Assembly: GCA_021441665.1 (NCBI GenBank)
Contig: JAGYYN010005495.1
Location: 1 to 25,368, forward strand
Source of the DNA: Euplotes cf. woodruffi 2 WChen-2021
Taxonomy: Eukaryota > Ciliophora > Spirotrichea > Euplotida > Euplotidae
DNA length: 25,368 nt
Direction of reading: 5' to 3'
Shown: positions 1-9,930 of the stretch, piece after piece
How positions within the stretch are numbered: the first letter of the stretch is position 1
How the letters are laid out: every line of letters begins with the position of its first letter
Notes under the pieces: model-generated
What the model saw: only the letters and a program-made list of their open reading frames with translations
The model's database searches: none
What the model was told of the DNA's origin: nothing
Position numbers and translations under genes: made by a program

Positions 1-302
1 TAGATTTGAGTATCTCAATGGACCTTTGGTGGTTTATGCGGATATGTTTTTGGAATAGAAATAGAGAACTTATACTTTCCACCTTTCCACAATCACTCTT
101 CTTTTTTCAAATCGACAGTGACATTAAAGCTCATAATATCAGTGTCATCAGGGAATTCGACAGTGGCATGATCAGGTAAGTCGAGTTCTGGTATTTCTTT
201 TCTCCATCTAATTTCAGCAGGTGAGGTCTTGACCTTCTTTTCTTCCTCTTTGTCCTCTTCCTTCTCTCTGTCTGTTCCCTTTTTGCCGACAAGTTTTAAC
301 AT
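1..302 (-). CDS. UBC12: UBC12/UBE2M-like NEDD8-conjugating enzyme, N-terminal part (cut by window start)
   Basis: The ATG is at 302-300 and about 100 codons are visible before the window edge. The N-terminus MLKLVGKKG, followed by a Lys/Glu-rich tail, resembles the UBC12 extension that docks the NEDD8 E1. The E2 core then begins with PAEIRWRKEIPELDLP, KGGKYKFSISIP and YPHKPPKVHCDT. The Cys in PPKVHC is written TGA, where UBC12 has PPKVKC, and a second TGA lies just before LWKGG. The catalytic Cys of the HPNI...C region is outside the window. Expected role: transfer of NEDD8 to cullins in cytosol or nucleus. Another E2 is possible, but the N-terminal tail favours UBC12. No intron or frameshift is seen in the visible part. 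Confidence 0.85.
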
Positions 303-489
303 CTTTAATATTAATTACTTATATAATTCTATTATATAAGCTTGCGATGCTGCATTTTATATTCTATTGAAAGCAGCGATGGCGCAGAGACTCTCAACGC
401 ACCAGCGGTGGCTTTGACTTTGCATGTGAACAGCGATGTGTTCACAGAATAAAAATATGACAATGCTTTATTGCATTTAAAAGTATTTA

Positions 490-1695
490 TTAGTACATTC
501 AACAGTCATCTTGCGACATCTCAACGATGTCAAATGTCGTTGTTTTTAACATCAGCTTCACTTTGTTGTTCTTTTTGTCTCTTTCGATAAGAGTCGCCTT
601 CGAACCGCGAGTTTGACCCTTTTTCACGATGATCACATCTTGGTTGACCTGCGGCATGACTGTCTCGAGATCCGTCTCTCTGAGTCCTTCGTAAATGATG
701 CCGTCGTTTCCGATGACAGTGACATTCTTGTGATCTGCAATGTCTGTGATTCGAACTTTTGTATTGTAAAGCTTGCCTTTGTGCACTTTTGATGATATAA
801 CCCTCACGATTATATTTGGAAGCACCCACTTTAGCTTTCTAGCTGACTTTTTATCTGATGAATCAGAGTCACTGCTGTCTGACCGCCTGTGCTTCTTTTT
901 CTTGTTCTTTTTGCTCTTCTTTTTCTTATTCTTTTTATGTTTTAGGCTATAGTTGATTAAGTTTTTCTTCTGCGAGGGAAAGTGTAAATATAGTTATACT
1001 GGTACCTGCTATCACTATCGTCTTGACTCATCTCACCATCGCTTTTAGAGTCGTCTTTAGTTTCTTCTTTAATAATCCCCTTTTGTATTAATTCATCTCG
1101 TTGTGTCTCAAGGACAACTCGACTTTTATTTAATCTTGATTTCAGATTTGTTAATATCTAGTTCAACAGTAAGTTCTATTTTGTCTTCGTTTTCATGCGT
1201 GCCGAGGAGACCAGCTTCTTGAGGTTTGTACATTCTCACCACAACTCCTGTGAGTCCCTGATGCTGACCTTTATAGATGTAAACTTTGCTTCCTTCCTTC
1301 ATAATCTTTTCTTTTTGTTCTTCTATGTAATTTTTATAGGTAAAGGGTTTTCAAGGTGAAATATTAGAGTCAGTTAAGTCTTTATAATACTCAACGCGGC
1401 CATTGGTATTCTTACCAGGAAACGCTTGTTTATGTGTCCTCTTCCCCTGTGCAGTTTTGCTCATGTACACATCATTCGGGTTGATGATCGGCCTTGCACC
1501 AAGCCCGAGTCCTTTTTGCCGTGCGGTATACAGCACAGGCTTGGTAATACCGTTTCCATTTTTGCCAAGAGGCTGGCCTTCTTTCCACCCGAGTTTTGAA
1601 AGCACAGTCTTACCGAAGTCTTCAATCGGCATTCGTTCGTAGGCTTCCTCTGTGACGTCGTCAGCGTGGGAATCTAATATTTCGCTGTTCTTCAT
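490..1695 (-). CDS. GPKOW: GPKOW/Spp2-like G-patch and KOW domain splicing factor
   Basis: The predicted protein has 381 residues. Start ATG is 1695-1693; an upstream in-frame Ile-rich stretch is treated as leader. A G-patch comes early (EDFGKTVLSKLGWKEGQPLG, then QKGLGLGARP), next a first KOW (KEGSKVYIYKGQHQGLTGVV), an acidic and Lys-rich linker, and the C-terminal unit (WVLPNIIVRVIS, then VIIVKKGQTRGSKATLIERD). That order matches human GPKOW and yeast Spp2, which bind the DEAH helicase Prp2/DHX16 in the spliceosome. Two features interrupt the frame: AAA-TAA at 1131-1126, read as +1, and a 59-nt intron at 947-1005 (GTACC...CTATAG). TGA codons (1351-1353, 499-501) are read as Cys. Stop TAA is at 492-490. 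All joins conserve frame, but the intron's 3' site is inferred from phase. Confidence 0.85.
1126..1131 (-). other. +1 frameshift site AAA-TAA (GPKOW gene)
   Basis: The frame ends at TAA and resumes one base on (AAA-T-AAA-AGT). Continuing the old frame meets no KOW sequence. Confidence 0.8.
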
Positions 1696-1828
1696 GATTA
1701 AAATAATAATGATTAAAATCAACAGAGGCCGAAATTAAATTGCATTTGAATCGACGTGGATTTTGAATAAAACAAGCTTAAAATATTTTTGCGTAGAATT
1801 TTAATAAATTAAATAATTAACGAATTCA

Positions 1829-2746
1829 ATGAGTTCGGCCGTTGTAAATGAAGCAGAGGAATCTTCCTCAAAGTACCATCATGGTGACCTAAGTGACAAG
1901 CAGGAAGATGAAGAGTACTCAAGCAAGTCAGTCGAGATTAACGAAGACTACACTTCGTTTAAAATTATTGAAATGCTGAAGCAAGACCGGTTCATGAACA
2001 GCATTGACAAATTAAACGACTTTTACCCGTTTCCAACCAAAAAGCATAAAATTGCTGAGCAAATGGAGGCAGCTGCCAGTCACGAAAAGCTGCCTCTGTG
2101 CGAAAATAATGGAGCCATTGGAAGTAGTGAGCAATACAGCGACGTGAATGTTATAACTGACAATGTTGACTTGCCCAAATACGACGAGTCTAAGGACTAC
2201 TATCTCGAGTACTGGAAGACCTTTATCGATATAAAACTCGCTAGAGAGGAGCTCATGCAGTGGTCTGAAAGACGCAACGAGAAGATCAAGGAAGTCCTTA
2301 AGATCATGAAATACTACGATTCAAATTATGAAGACCTTAAAGAGAACAGACCCAATGGCAGGAAAAAGCACAACCGAAGAACTGCTAAAGAAATCTCAAA
2401 GGAATATAAATGTCCCTATAAATGTGGAAAATTTTACGGATCCGAAGGGTCCCTCAATCTACATATGAAGTTAAAGCATGCAGGAGGAAACAAAACTGAA
2501 AGAGAGAAGGCTGCAAAAGCTTTAGTCATTGCTCAATTTAGAGGGGAAAAACTACCAGAGATCTTTTTGAACCTACCCGCTGGAGCAATCGATGAAGCTG
2601 CAAAAGAATTGAATATTAGGTTCGATTCAAAAATCCTAAAAGATCTTCAAAATTCTGCAAAAGTAAAGTTTGAGCAATATTTAGAAAAATGCAAGAAGGA
2701 GAATAATATCGATCCACTAACAAACATGCCTTATGTGAACCCATAG
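1829..2746 (+). CDS. C2H2 zinc finger protein
   Basis: An uninterrupted ORF of 305 residues runs from ATG 1829 to TAG 2744-2746, with no intron, TGA codon or frameshift. The first 120 residues are acidic, Ser-rich and probably disordered. A charged helical region follows, then a basic linker and one C2H2 finger near residues 195-220 (CPYKCGKFYGSEGSLNLHMK, i.e. C-x3-C-x12-H-x5-H). The finger continues into GGNKTEREK. The YGSEGxLNLHxKxKH...GGNKTERE signature is one I recall from plant and protist single-finger proteins of uncharacterised function, so a nuclear nucleic-acid-binding role is likely but unproven. It is transcribed divergently from the GPKOW-like gene, with 133 nt between the starts. 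Confidence 0.8.
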   Translation: MSSAVVNEAEESSSKYHHGDLSDKQEDEEYSSKSVEINEDYTSFKIIEMLKQDRFMNSIDKLNDFYPFPTKKHKIAEQMEAAASHEKLPLCENNGAIGSSEQYSDVNVITDNVDLPKYDESKDYYLEYWKTFIDIKLAREELMQWSERRNEKIKEVLKIMKYYDSNYEDLKENRPNGRKKHNRRTAKEISKEYKCPYKCGKFYGSEGSLNLHMKLKHAGGNKTEREKAAKALVIAQFRGEKLPEIFLNLPAGAIDEAAKELNIRFDSKILKDLQNSAKVKFEQYLEKCKKENNIDPLTNMPYVNP

Positions 2747-3293
2747 GTACTAAATTTTGTCGCAGAATGCGAAATTTTACTTAATTATGAGCTAAATAAA
2801 ATACTCCTTCAATCCGACTAAGCCTAGTGCGAATAAGTATCTGCGTATACATCGTGATATTTAAATAGAAAACAACTTGATCTTAATAAACATAGCTAAA
2901 TAGGCTTCTAATTACATCTATTGCTTGTATCTAAATTTTTACTATATAACTGAAATTATAATTATAAAAATTATTCAACCGTCAGCTTATCTAAGTCTAT
3001 TAAATCTCAATTTATCAACATCCTATCAAAATAGTCTAGTTTGTGTTTCTAATTTATAATTTCATGAAATATTATTTTTAAATTAAAATCCTAAATATTT
3101 TAGTTTTCTTTGCAAAGTTTATCTATTTTTTTTTTCGATTCTACATCAGCGATGTAAGTTGATTTCTGAATTGTTAATAAACTTCAACTATTTAAATTTA
3201 TAAAGTTGTTGGATTGTATTTATTTTAGTCGCTAAATTATTGAAATAGCTGAAATGGAGCAAGCTGAGTATCTTAGTAAATCTATACGTAAGA
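2747..3293. other. AT-rich convergent intergenic spacer, no gene seen
   Basis: This 547-nt gap separates the 3' ends of the zinc finger gene (+) and the SPX-EXS gene (-). It is AT-rich with stops in all frames, a T9 run near 3126-3134, and no RNA gene fold that I recognise. The string TATTGAAATA at 3238-3247 fits the E. crassus chromosome-breakage consensus HATTGAAaHH, but such a short AT-rich word is expected by chance. Confidence 0.6.
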
Positions 3294-5319
3294 TTAGTCT
3301 TTAGGAAGTCTTGGTATCTCCAGAATCGTTCTGTACTTTTCGTAGTTGTTTATATTTTCGTTTTCGAGTCTGAATAAGCTCCACTGAGCCCTTCGGTATA
3401 TTTCTGCCATTCATAAAATCAGCGTCAAAAAGTCAAGATCTCGAAATATTGAGGGAAGCAGGTGGCCAGGGATAAAAGGAATTGCCCACATGAATCTTAA
3501 GAACAGATTTGTTACAGTGCAGAAGTAGTAGTATTTTGGAGGGTATAAAATCTGACTTCGGAGCATACGACTGTCTCTTCACAGACCCCAGTCCATCACT
3601 ATGTCCCAAATGTAGCTGTATACTGTCGCGGTAAGACTAATTAATACAATCGTTAGCTTTAGTGTCGGGTCAAGACCGTAGTAGTAATTCGCGATGATCA
3701 TGACCATAGATGCAAAATACTTTCCAGCGTTAACTAAATGCGGAAAGGCGTCTCCTGTAACAAAGTACTTGTTGATTCATTGCCAGAATCTGATGTGAAA
3801 TGGCAGGTACCACGCAAATATCCCCCAGAACATTCTTGGGTATCAGTACGAGTAATATTCATCATTTGTGTCAGAGTTAAACCATCAGGCAACCATTGAT
3901 ACGTCGACGAATGGCTTCACCAAGCTTGTAAGCACATCACCAATAAAGAACTCGAGAAATCTAACTTCAGAGAACGGGGATAGACATCACATGAAGGACG
4001 CAGCAATGATTGGAAACCGAATACCACTTTGGAATATTTTTATCGGATTGAAGAAGATAATGATCAATATGTACAAAAGTAGCTTTGCAAAGAACTCATT
4101 TGAATATGACAAGAATCCTCTAAGGACTGATGCCTGACCAATTAGTCAAAACATCCAGATATTTAGCAAAATTGCTGCTAACACATACATTGAGCTAGGT
4201 TTAAGCCGATTCGAAGGATTTGACTCGAAAATTATAACATAGTTGACTCTATATTCCTGAAGGTATATAATCACAACTCCTGAACAGAAAATAGCAAAAA
4301 TAAATGATAGCGTTCATCTAAATATTGGTATGATGTGGCTGACTTCTTTTATACTTTTGACTGGCGTCGTTGGTTCTGCAAGCAAGAAGAATCACAATAT
4401 TATTATCATTGCTATTATCATACCGATTAACACTGAAAGAGGTATCCTGTCCTCTGACTGGTAGTCGCTCAGACTTAGCTCAAGGAAATGCAGTGCATCG
4501 TCCATATTGTTGTTGTAGTAATGAAGCGCAACGAGTTTTCTGATCTTCCTGCGCTCATTAAATCACCCGTCTTCGTGAGCAAGCTCAAGCTCCTTAACAA
4601 AAGTGCTTAAGTTTGTAAACATATCGCTTGATTTAGTTTCAAACAGCAAATTGTCGAATTTTATCAAAATCTTTTGCATTGCGACATGGTTGATTTTTGC
4701 AAATCCATCAAGCCAAGCGAGTTTTGAATAGAACTCCGCAAATTGTCTTGCCCAGCTAGCAGAGTAGCCTAGGCCATCGAGCTTATGCACTTTTAAGTCT
4801 TCATCAAAGTTGATTTTATTTATTGCTATTGATCTTGATCAGGAATCTTTCATAAAATCGATCAAAGCTACTGCTGATCCTTGCTTTCTCTCGGTTGTAG
4901 AACTCATCTACATGTTTTCAATCGTGAATGAAATCCTCGATGATTTCCTTAATATCAGTTGTGATTGAAATCAGCGGAGCCTCATTATCATCTTGATTTC
5001 CGACATGCATTTTAGTGAAGCTCAGAGAGTCATCCTTCGGCGGTTTGTCGTCTTGGTTAAAGAATTCATCAGGCCCCTGAGTCAGATTATTATCTTCATT
5101 GTTCATGACAGAAAAAGATTCAGACAGATGGTAGTGATCAGATTGGAACTTCTTCATTCTCCCTTTCCTCATCTTTTTAATAATGGTTTCGATCTTATCT
5201 AAAAACCCGTCGTAATTGAGGTAGTATTCCTCCCACTCTGGCACTTTGTGGTACTCAAATTGCTGTCTGAATCTCTATTATGAATTTAAGTAAACCAGCG
5301 ATGCTATTTTATCAATCAT
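3294..5319 (-). CDS. XPR1: SPX-EXS phosphate exporter, XPR1/SYG1/PHO1 family
   Basis: The predicted protein has 667 residues. The N-terminal SPX domain starts RFRQQFEYHKVPEWEEYYLN and continues through the helical IETIIKKMRKGR segment. SPX domains sense inositol pyrophosphates. Several hydrophobic spans follow (e.g. SVLIGMIIAMIIIL), then the EXS domain with YRVNYVIIFE, PHLVNAGKY, YSYIWDIVMDWGL and EIYRRAQWSLFRLENE, all typical of XPR1/SYG1/PHO1. Expected role: phosphate efflux across the plasma membrane or an endomembrane. About ten TGA codons read as Cys, including IRFWQC where the family has QC. The ATG at 5319-5317 is chosen because a 21-nt intron (5275-5295, GTTTAC...AATAG) then joins in frame to the SPX core. 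AAA-TAA at 4821-4816 is read +1. Stop TAA is at 3296-3294. The tiny intron has an unusual GTTTAC donor. Confidence 0.9.
4816..4821 (-). other. +1 frameshift site AAA-TAA (phosphate exporter)
   Basis: It joins the SPX frame to the frame of the membrane/EXS region with no splice signals needed. Confidence 0.85.
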
Positions 5320-5457
5320 AATTCCAAATATAAAAATAAATCACAACTACTAGATGACAGCTGGCTGAGACTAGCAACACTGAAATACCAGAAAAGTATA
5401 TAAGACTCGAGGACGAAGAGTAATACTTCTTAATTTTTGGTTGAATATTTTATAAAA
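5320..5457. promoter_or_regulatory. Divergent promoter region between phosphate exporter and USP genes
   Basis: Only 138 nt separate the two start codons, so both promoters and 5' leaders must fit here. No motif can be assigned with confidence. Confidence 0.4.
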
Positions 5458-8400
5458 ATGGACAAACTCATTACTGCGCTTATCTCAAAAGCCGATGTGA
5501 AGGTATCCGCAAAAAAGCAGGCGTTTATCAAAGTTGTCAATGCGAAGCTTGAAAGCATTTATACATCCTGTGTCAAAGCAAATGAGACTAAAGAAGACAA
5601 TAATCAAGACAAGACTTCAAAAGACTCAATCGACAAGCAGACAACTGAAACTATATGTTTAATGGCTAAATCTTTTATCTTTGACATCATTAAAATAATG
5701 TATACAAAGCATATGAAATACGATGACTTCGACGCTCTTGCAGATGGGCTTATGAATTGCACTTTTTCCTTTCAAAACACAAAACAATTACAAATCGCAA
5801 AAGCCGGGGATGTCCTCAGTTTTTTCGATTCAGTCGCTGATGGTGAGGAAAATCATGATAACAGCGATTCAGAAGAGGAAAAGATCTTTCATATTTCTGA
5901 ACAAGAGAAACTTAACAGGAAGCTTATATTCGCGAAGAATATATTAAAGTGATGAACTGCTGGAGTCAAGAATCAATCAGAAGACGTTGTGGTTAGGGAA
6001 TCGGTATATCAGATCCAACCACTTTTAAATAAGCTGATAAACTTAAAAACATGCAAAGAAACATTACTCATAATACCGAGTGATAACAAGACAACGACTC
6101 CGACTGCTTCTGTATTGAATGAAACTCTGACTTTTGTCAATAATCTAGTTGAATTATTCGCAAGTTTCCCTGATGCAATTCCGACTACATTGAATATTGA
6201 GCATTACATGCCGATTTGGCTGTCGTTTTGAAACATGAAGGCATGCGAAGCGATGAGTAACTCGATTATAAAATAACTTGCTAAAAGTATTCACGTTTTT
6301 GTTTAGTCAAAAGACAAATCCCCAAACTTTAAAAACGCTAAGTAACATAATTACTTCAGTATTAAATGTGATGATGAGCGTCAAGTCACTTAATAACAGT
6401 TCAAGTTTTTATCATTTTAACGAGTCTGCTCTTTTCGTGAATGAATTCATATTCGGTCAAGCTGTTAGAGATACGATGCTGTACAAAAACGACTCTGAGA
6501 GCTATAAATTCATGTTGACGCTGCTGACCAAAAAGTACCCGTTGACACGATCAACTTACTGAATAATAAAGTCAGTTTTAGAAAGCTGTCTTAGACACAA
6601 GCTTTTCAACACTCTGATCTCAGTCCACGGAATGGTTGTAAAAGGGGTAATAAAGAAACTGAGCAAGTAACATCGGATTGCTGTCGCTTGCCAGTGACAT
6701 AATCGCATTCTTTACTATCGGATTCCAAGTCCACGCGAACTACTTTATCGATGAATGATTCAAGCCGCTGGAGAAGTTCATCACCACAAGCATTCTGCGA
6801 AGCCAAGAAGACGGATCTTGGACTTTAAAAGAGTCCGCTGTGTCTAATGAAGAAATACTCGAGTTCTTAGTCGTCGCTAAAACTGCAATGGTCGTGCATT
6901 CTGGCTACCCAGAACTTTATCTACCGCTGCTTGAGAAAATAGACTCCGCAAGCAAAGAGTTCACAGTCGAAGATATCGAAAACGAGAAAATAGAAAGACT
7001 TATTACGCAATATAAGTGGAAAATTGATGATACTGAACAAAGCAATCTTGAACAAAAAGAAGTGGAGACTGATCAAAACTTAGATGCCAAATCTGATGCT
7101 GGAGAGATTAAGTAAAGTCGCTGCAGTTAAAACCGTCAACCAATTTAAGTATAAAGGACTTGGTAAGCTCTAAAAATTTACTTTTAAACCAGTTTTAATA
7201 ATAAAAATAGGTAATATGGGCAATACATGATATATGAACAGCTTCCTTCAAGCATTATTTATGACTTCAGAGTTTCGATATTGATTAATATACGAGTTCT
7301 CTGCTAAATCACCATCACTGATTATGAAGAGTACTTCAAAAAGTGGATTTGAACAACTTTGAAGGTTATTTTGACAAATGGCTTTTAGTCAAAGAGTATA
7401 TATCAAGCCTCACTCATTAAAAGCAACTTTACCTTTATTCTTCCAAAACTTTCAGCAGCAAGATTGATCAGAATTCGCTAAAATATTTTTAGATCAGCTA
7501 GAAAAAGAGCTTAAAGCAGTAAATAAAAGGAATATAATTTACGACTATTTTCAAGGAAGTCTAGTCCAGAAGATTAAATGCGACGAATGTAATACAGTAT
7601 CATCAACAAAACAAGATTACATTGACATCGGGCTTAACTTTGATTTAAAAGAAGATTTTATGCAGGATTCTAATGACTCACTAAGTGTCATCGACTTACT
7701 CTACAATCATTTTTTACCAGAGAAACTCCATGCCGAAGGAAACAACCAGTATTATTGAAACATGTGCCAGAAGCAGGTAGAAAGTGCTCATTTGACTCAA
7801 AAATTATCAAAAGACATGCCTCCGATAATAATGCTGACACTCAACAGATTTTATTACGATAGGCTGACTCAGTCGAGAAAGAAAAGACTCGACCCGATAG
7901 CCTTATCATACTCGATATCGATCAATAAAGAGTTCATTGAAGATTTCGACCAAGAGGCAAATCAATCTGAGCCTTCAGTCGATGACTCTGAAGTTGTCTA
8001 CGACCTCTATGCAATAATCATTCATTCAGGAGTTACCGCCCATTCAGGCCATTACTACACAATAGCGAAAGATGACATTAACTCAAGTGAAAGAGTTGCC
8101 TGGAAAAGCTACAATGACAGTATGGTCAGCGACGTCGATGAAGACTTCATCCTCACAATCTCGAAAAAGATGAAATACGACACCCCGTATATTTTATTCT
8201 TCAAAAAGAGAAACCAGAGCTACAGTCCATTTGTAGCCTGTAACCAGATCGCGCAAGAAAGCGTGGATGCTTCAAAAAGTGACACAATGGATGTTGATCC
8301 TAAGTCTCCACAAGAATCTGTTGATTTGACTTGAGCTCGGATCAGAGAGCTGAGACGACCAGAGCAATTACTAGATGAAAGCGGCAAACCCAACATTCCC

Positions 8401-8652
8401 GAGACACTGAAGAAGTTCATCGAGACTGACAACGAAAGCTACTTAAAGGAAAAGGAATACTTATCGATCCGCACGAATAAAAATCAGTACAACAGCAAAG
8501 ACTTCAACTTCGCTTTACTCAAAGAATTGCAAAAGAACTTAATGAGGAGCAACGACAAAGGCTTTGATGAAGCAAGGACCATGGGTCCAGGGGGATTCGG
8601 AGGATACGGCAACAATTCTGATTTCTTTGGAGGCGGAGGTGGCGTTTGATAA
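5458..8652 (+). CDS. Ubiquitin-specific protease (peptidase C19), 1047 residues, three +1 frameshift sites
   Basis: A helical N-terminal region of about 560 residues, not assigned to a domain, precedes a USP core. The Cys box is GNMGNTCYMNSFLQ (catalytic Cys near residue 574, codon TGA at 7228-7230). QQDCSEF follows, then the zinc pairs C691-x2-C694 and C750-x2-C753 (C750 is TGA), the His box GVTAHSGHYYT (His near 848) and WKSYNDS. Expected role: removal of ubiquitin from substrates. The frame changes 1-2-0-1 at AAA-TAA (6271-6276), AAG-TAA (6665-6670) and AAG-TAA (7110-7115), each +1. A 48-nt intron (7163-7210) lies just before the Cys box. ATG 5458 is the first in frame. The C-terminus ends in a Gly/Phe-rich tail (GPGGFGGYG...) and TAA 8650-8652. 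USP9X/24/34-like large USPs are possible relatives, but the subfamily is uncertain. Confidence 0.9.
6271..6276 (+). other. +1 frameshift site AAA-TAA-C (USP, first)
   Basis: The frame changes 1 to 2. Sequence on both sides is coding-like and abuts at the stop. Confidence 0.85.
6665..6670 (+). other. +1 frameshift site AAG-TAA-C (USP, second)
   Basis: The frame changes 2 to 0 at AAG-TAA, a variant of the usual AAA-TAA context. Confidence 0.75.
7110..7115 (+). other. +1 frameshift site AAG-TAA-A (USP, third)
   Basis: The frame changes 0 to 1. It is followed by KVAAVKTVNQFKYKGLG and the Cys box after the intron. Confidence 0.8.
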
Positions 8653-8988
8653 TTTCTTTACCTCCTGTGCATTTCAATATTACACTAAATAATATTAATA
8701 TTTTTACATTGCAGTCTTTACCATTTTAAAATATTTTTATCTTTGCTTCAAAAGTTATTATTTAATAAAAAAGCACTTTAGATGACTATTTGGATTATTA
8801 TACTAAATTCGATATTTTGTACTGATCTAGGCCAGTATTTGATAAAATTATACAGTCGTGTTTTTTTAGCTCAGTGAATTATCTGTAAAATTAAGACTGA
8901 TAAATTACAAAATTTCGCAATTTTTTACTAATTAATATAAATCATAAATATTTGGATTTAAATCTCCAAAAAGCTGAACTCGAAATGC
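8653..8988. other. AT-rich convergent spacer, no gene seen
   Basis: The region between the 3' ends of the USP (+) and secreted-protein (-) genes is AT-rich, with frequent stops in every frame. No RNA gene, repeat or ORF of substance was noticed. Confidence 0.6.
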
Positions 8989-9720
8989 TTAGAAATTAAA
9001 GCATGTCTGTGGAATCAAATTTCCAGTTTGAGGATTTGTGAAGTTTCGCTGGATTAAAGTTATATTTACGGGGTTGGTGTAGTTGCACTTTAAAGCCCAA
9101 GATTGTCCGTTTATCAGTTCATCAAGTATCTCGTCTTCGCATGCATTTAGAGTAGCATAAAGATCAGTTTGCAAAGAGACTGGATTGGAATTGTATACTC
9201 CTCCGAAGCACACTTTTCCTTCTCGATACAGGGTGACTCCGATTGGAGCAGAGATGTCAACTAAGACAAATTTCGCATTCGTTGATCCGATCGCAAGTAA
9301 TGAAGTTCCATTGACTCTGGTAATCGAATGGCCATAGATAAATGGGATGTAAGTTACTTCATAATAATTAGCACTGTAGGTTCCTGGGTTCACTCTCCAG
9401 CCGATGTAAAGCTGGAAATAAGCGTAAATATCAAGAGTTAATCCTGCAACTGAAATTCTGTAATAGTAATCATAACTTAATGAACCAGCTTCATTTGCGA
9501 TGCTCTTAAGAATCGGAATATACTGATTAGCTAACTTAACAAAAGTTTGGATGCTGTTGTTACTTTCTGCTCTTGGATCGAGAAGTCCTGAAACAAATAG
9601 TCCGATTGGTGATTCTTTATGAATGTCCATTTCAAATTTAATTTGTCCGTTTTCTTCTCTTCCTGAGAACCCTGAGACAGTAAATGCAACTAGCAATATG
9701 GCAAACAACGTGATCTTCAT
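8989..9720 (-). CDS. Small secreted protein with signal peptide, unknown function
   Basis: This is a clean 243-residue ORF, ATG 9720-9718 to TAA 8991-8989. The N-terminus MKITLFAILLVAFTVSGFSG is a typical signal peptide, and no later membrane span is evident, so the product is probably secreted or lumenal (vesicle, phagosome or cortex). The mature part is rich in aromatic and beta-type residues. It has several N-glycosylation sequons (NNS, NGT, NYT, NIT, NFT) and four Cys (VCFGG, NACED, LKCNY, QTCFN) that could pair. All Cys codons are TGC/TGT; there is no TGA, intron or frameshift, unlike most neighbours. I do not recognise the family and infer no activity. It is divergent from the thioredoxin-like gene, with 210 nt between starts. 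Confidence 0.8.
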   Translation of the reverse strand: MKITLFAILLVAFTVSGFSGREENGQIKFEMDIHKESPIGLFVSGLLDPRAESNNSIQTFVKLANQYIPILKSIANEAGSLSYDYYYRISVAGLTLDIYAYFQLYIGWRVNPGTYSANYYEVTYIPFIYGHSITRVNGTSLLAIGSTNAKFVLVDISAPIGVTLYREGKVCFGGVYNSNPVSLQTDLYATLNACEDEILDELINGQSWALKCNYTNPVNITLIQRNFTNPQTGNLIPQTCFNF

Positions 9721-9930
9721 GTTATAGATTTGCTTTAATATTTACAAAGAATTATTAATTTAGTCGATTTTCGTATTCACTCATATTAAAATGCAAATGT
9801 AATATATTTAATGATTTTTTATTTCTGTAATATGCTTGATATTCTTCCGTCATTTATAAATCCTCAATTAATTCTGATTTTTAAGACCGATATCAATATA
9901 AAATTGTGGCTTAAATAAAGAATATTAACA

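Noticed and set aside
5458-8652. USP gene as a decayed pseudogene because of many stops
   Set aside because: All breaks are TGA codons at sensible Cys positions, one GT-AG intron, or +1 shifts at AAR-TAA. Motifs are intact.
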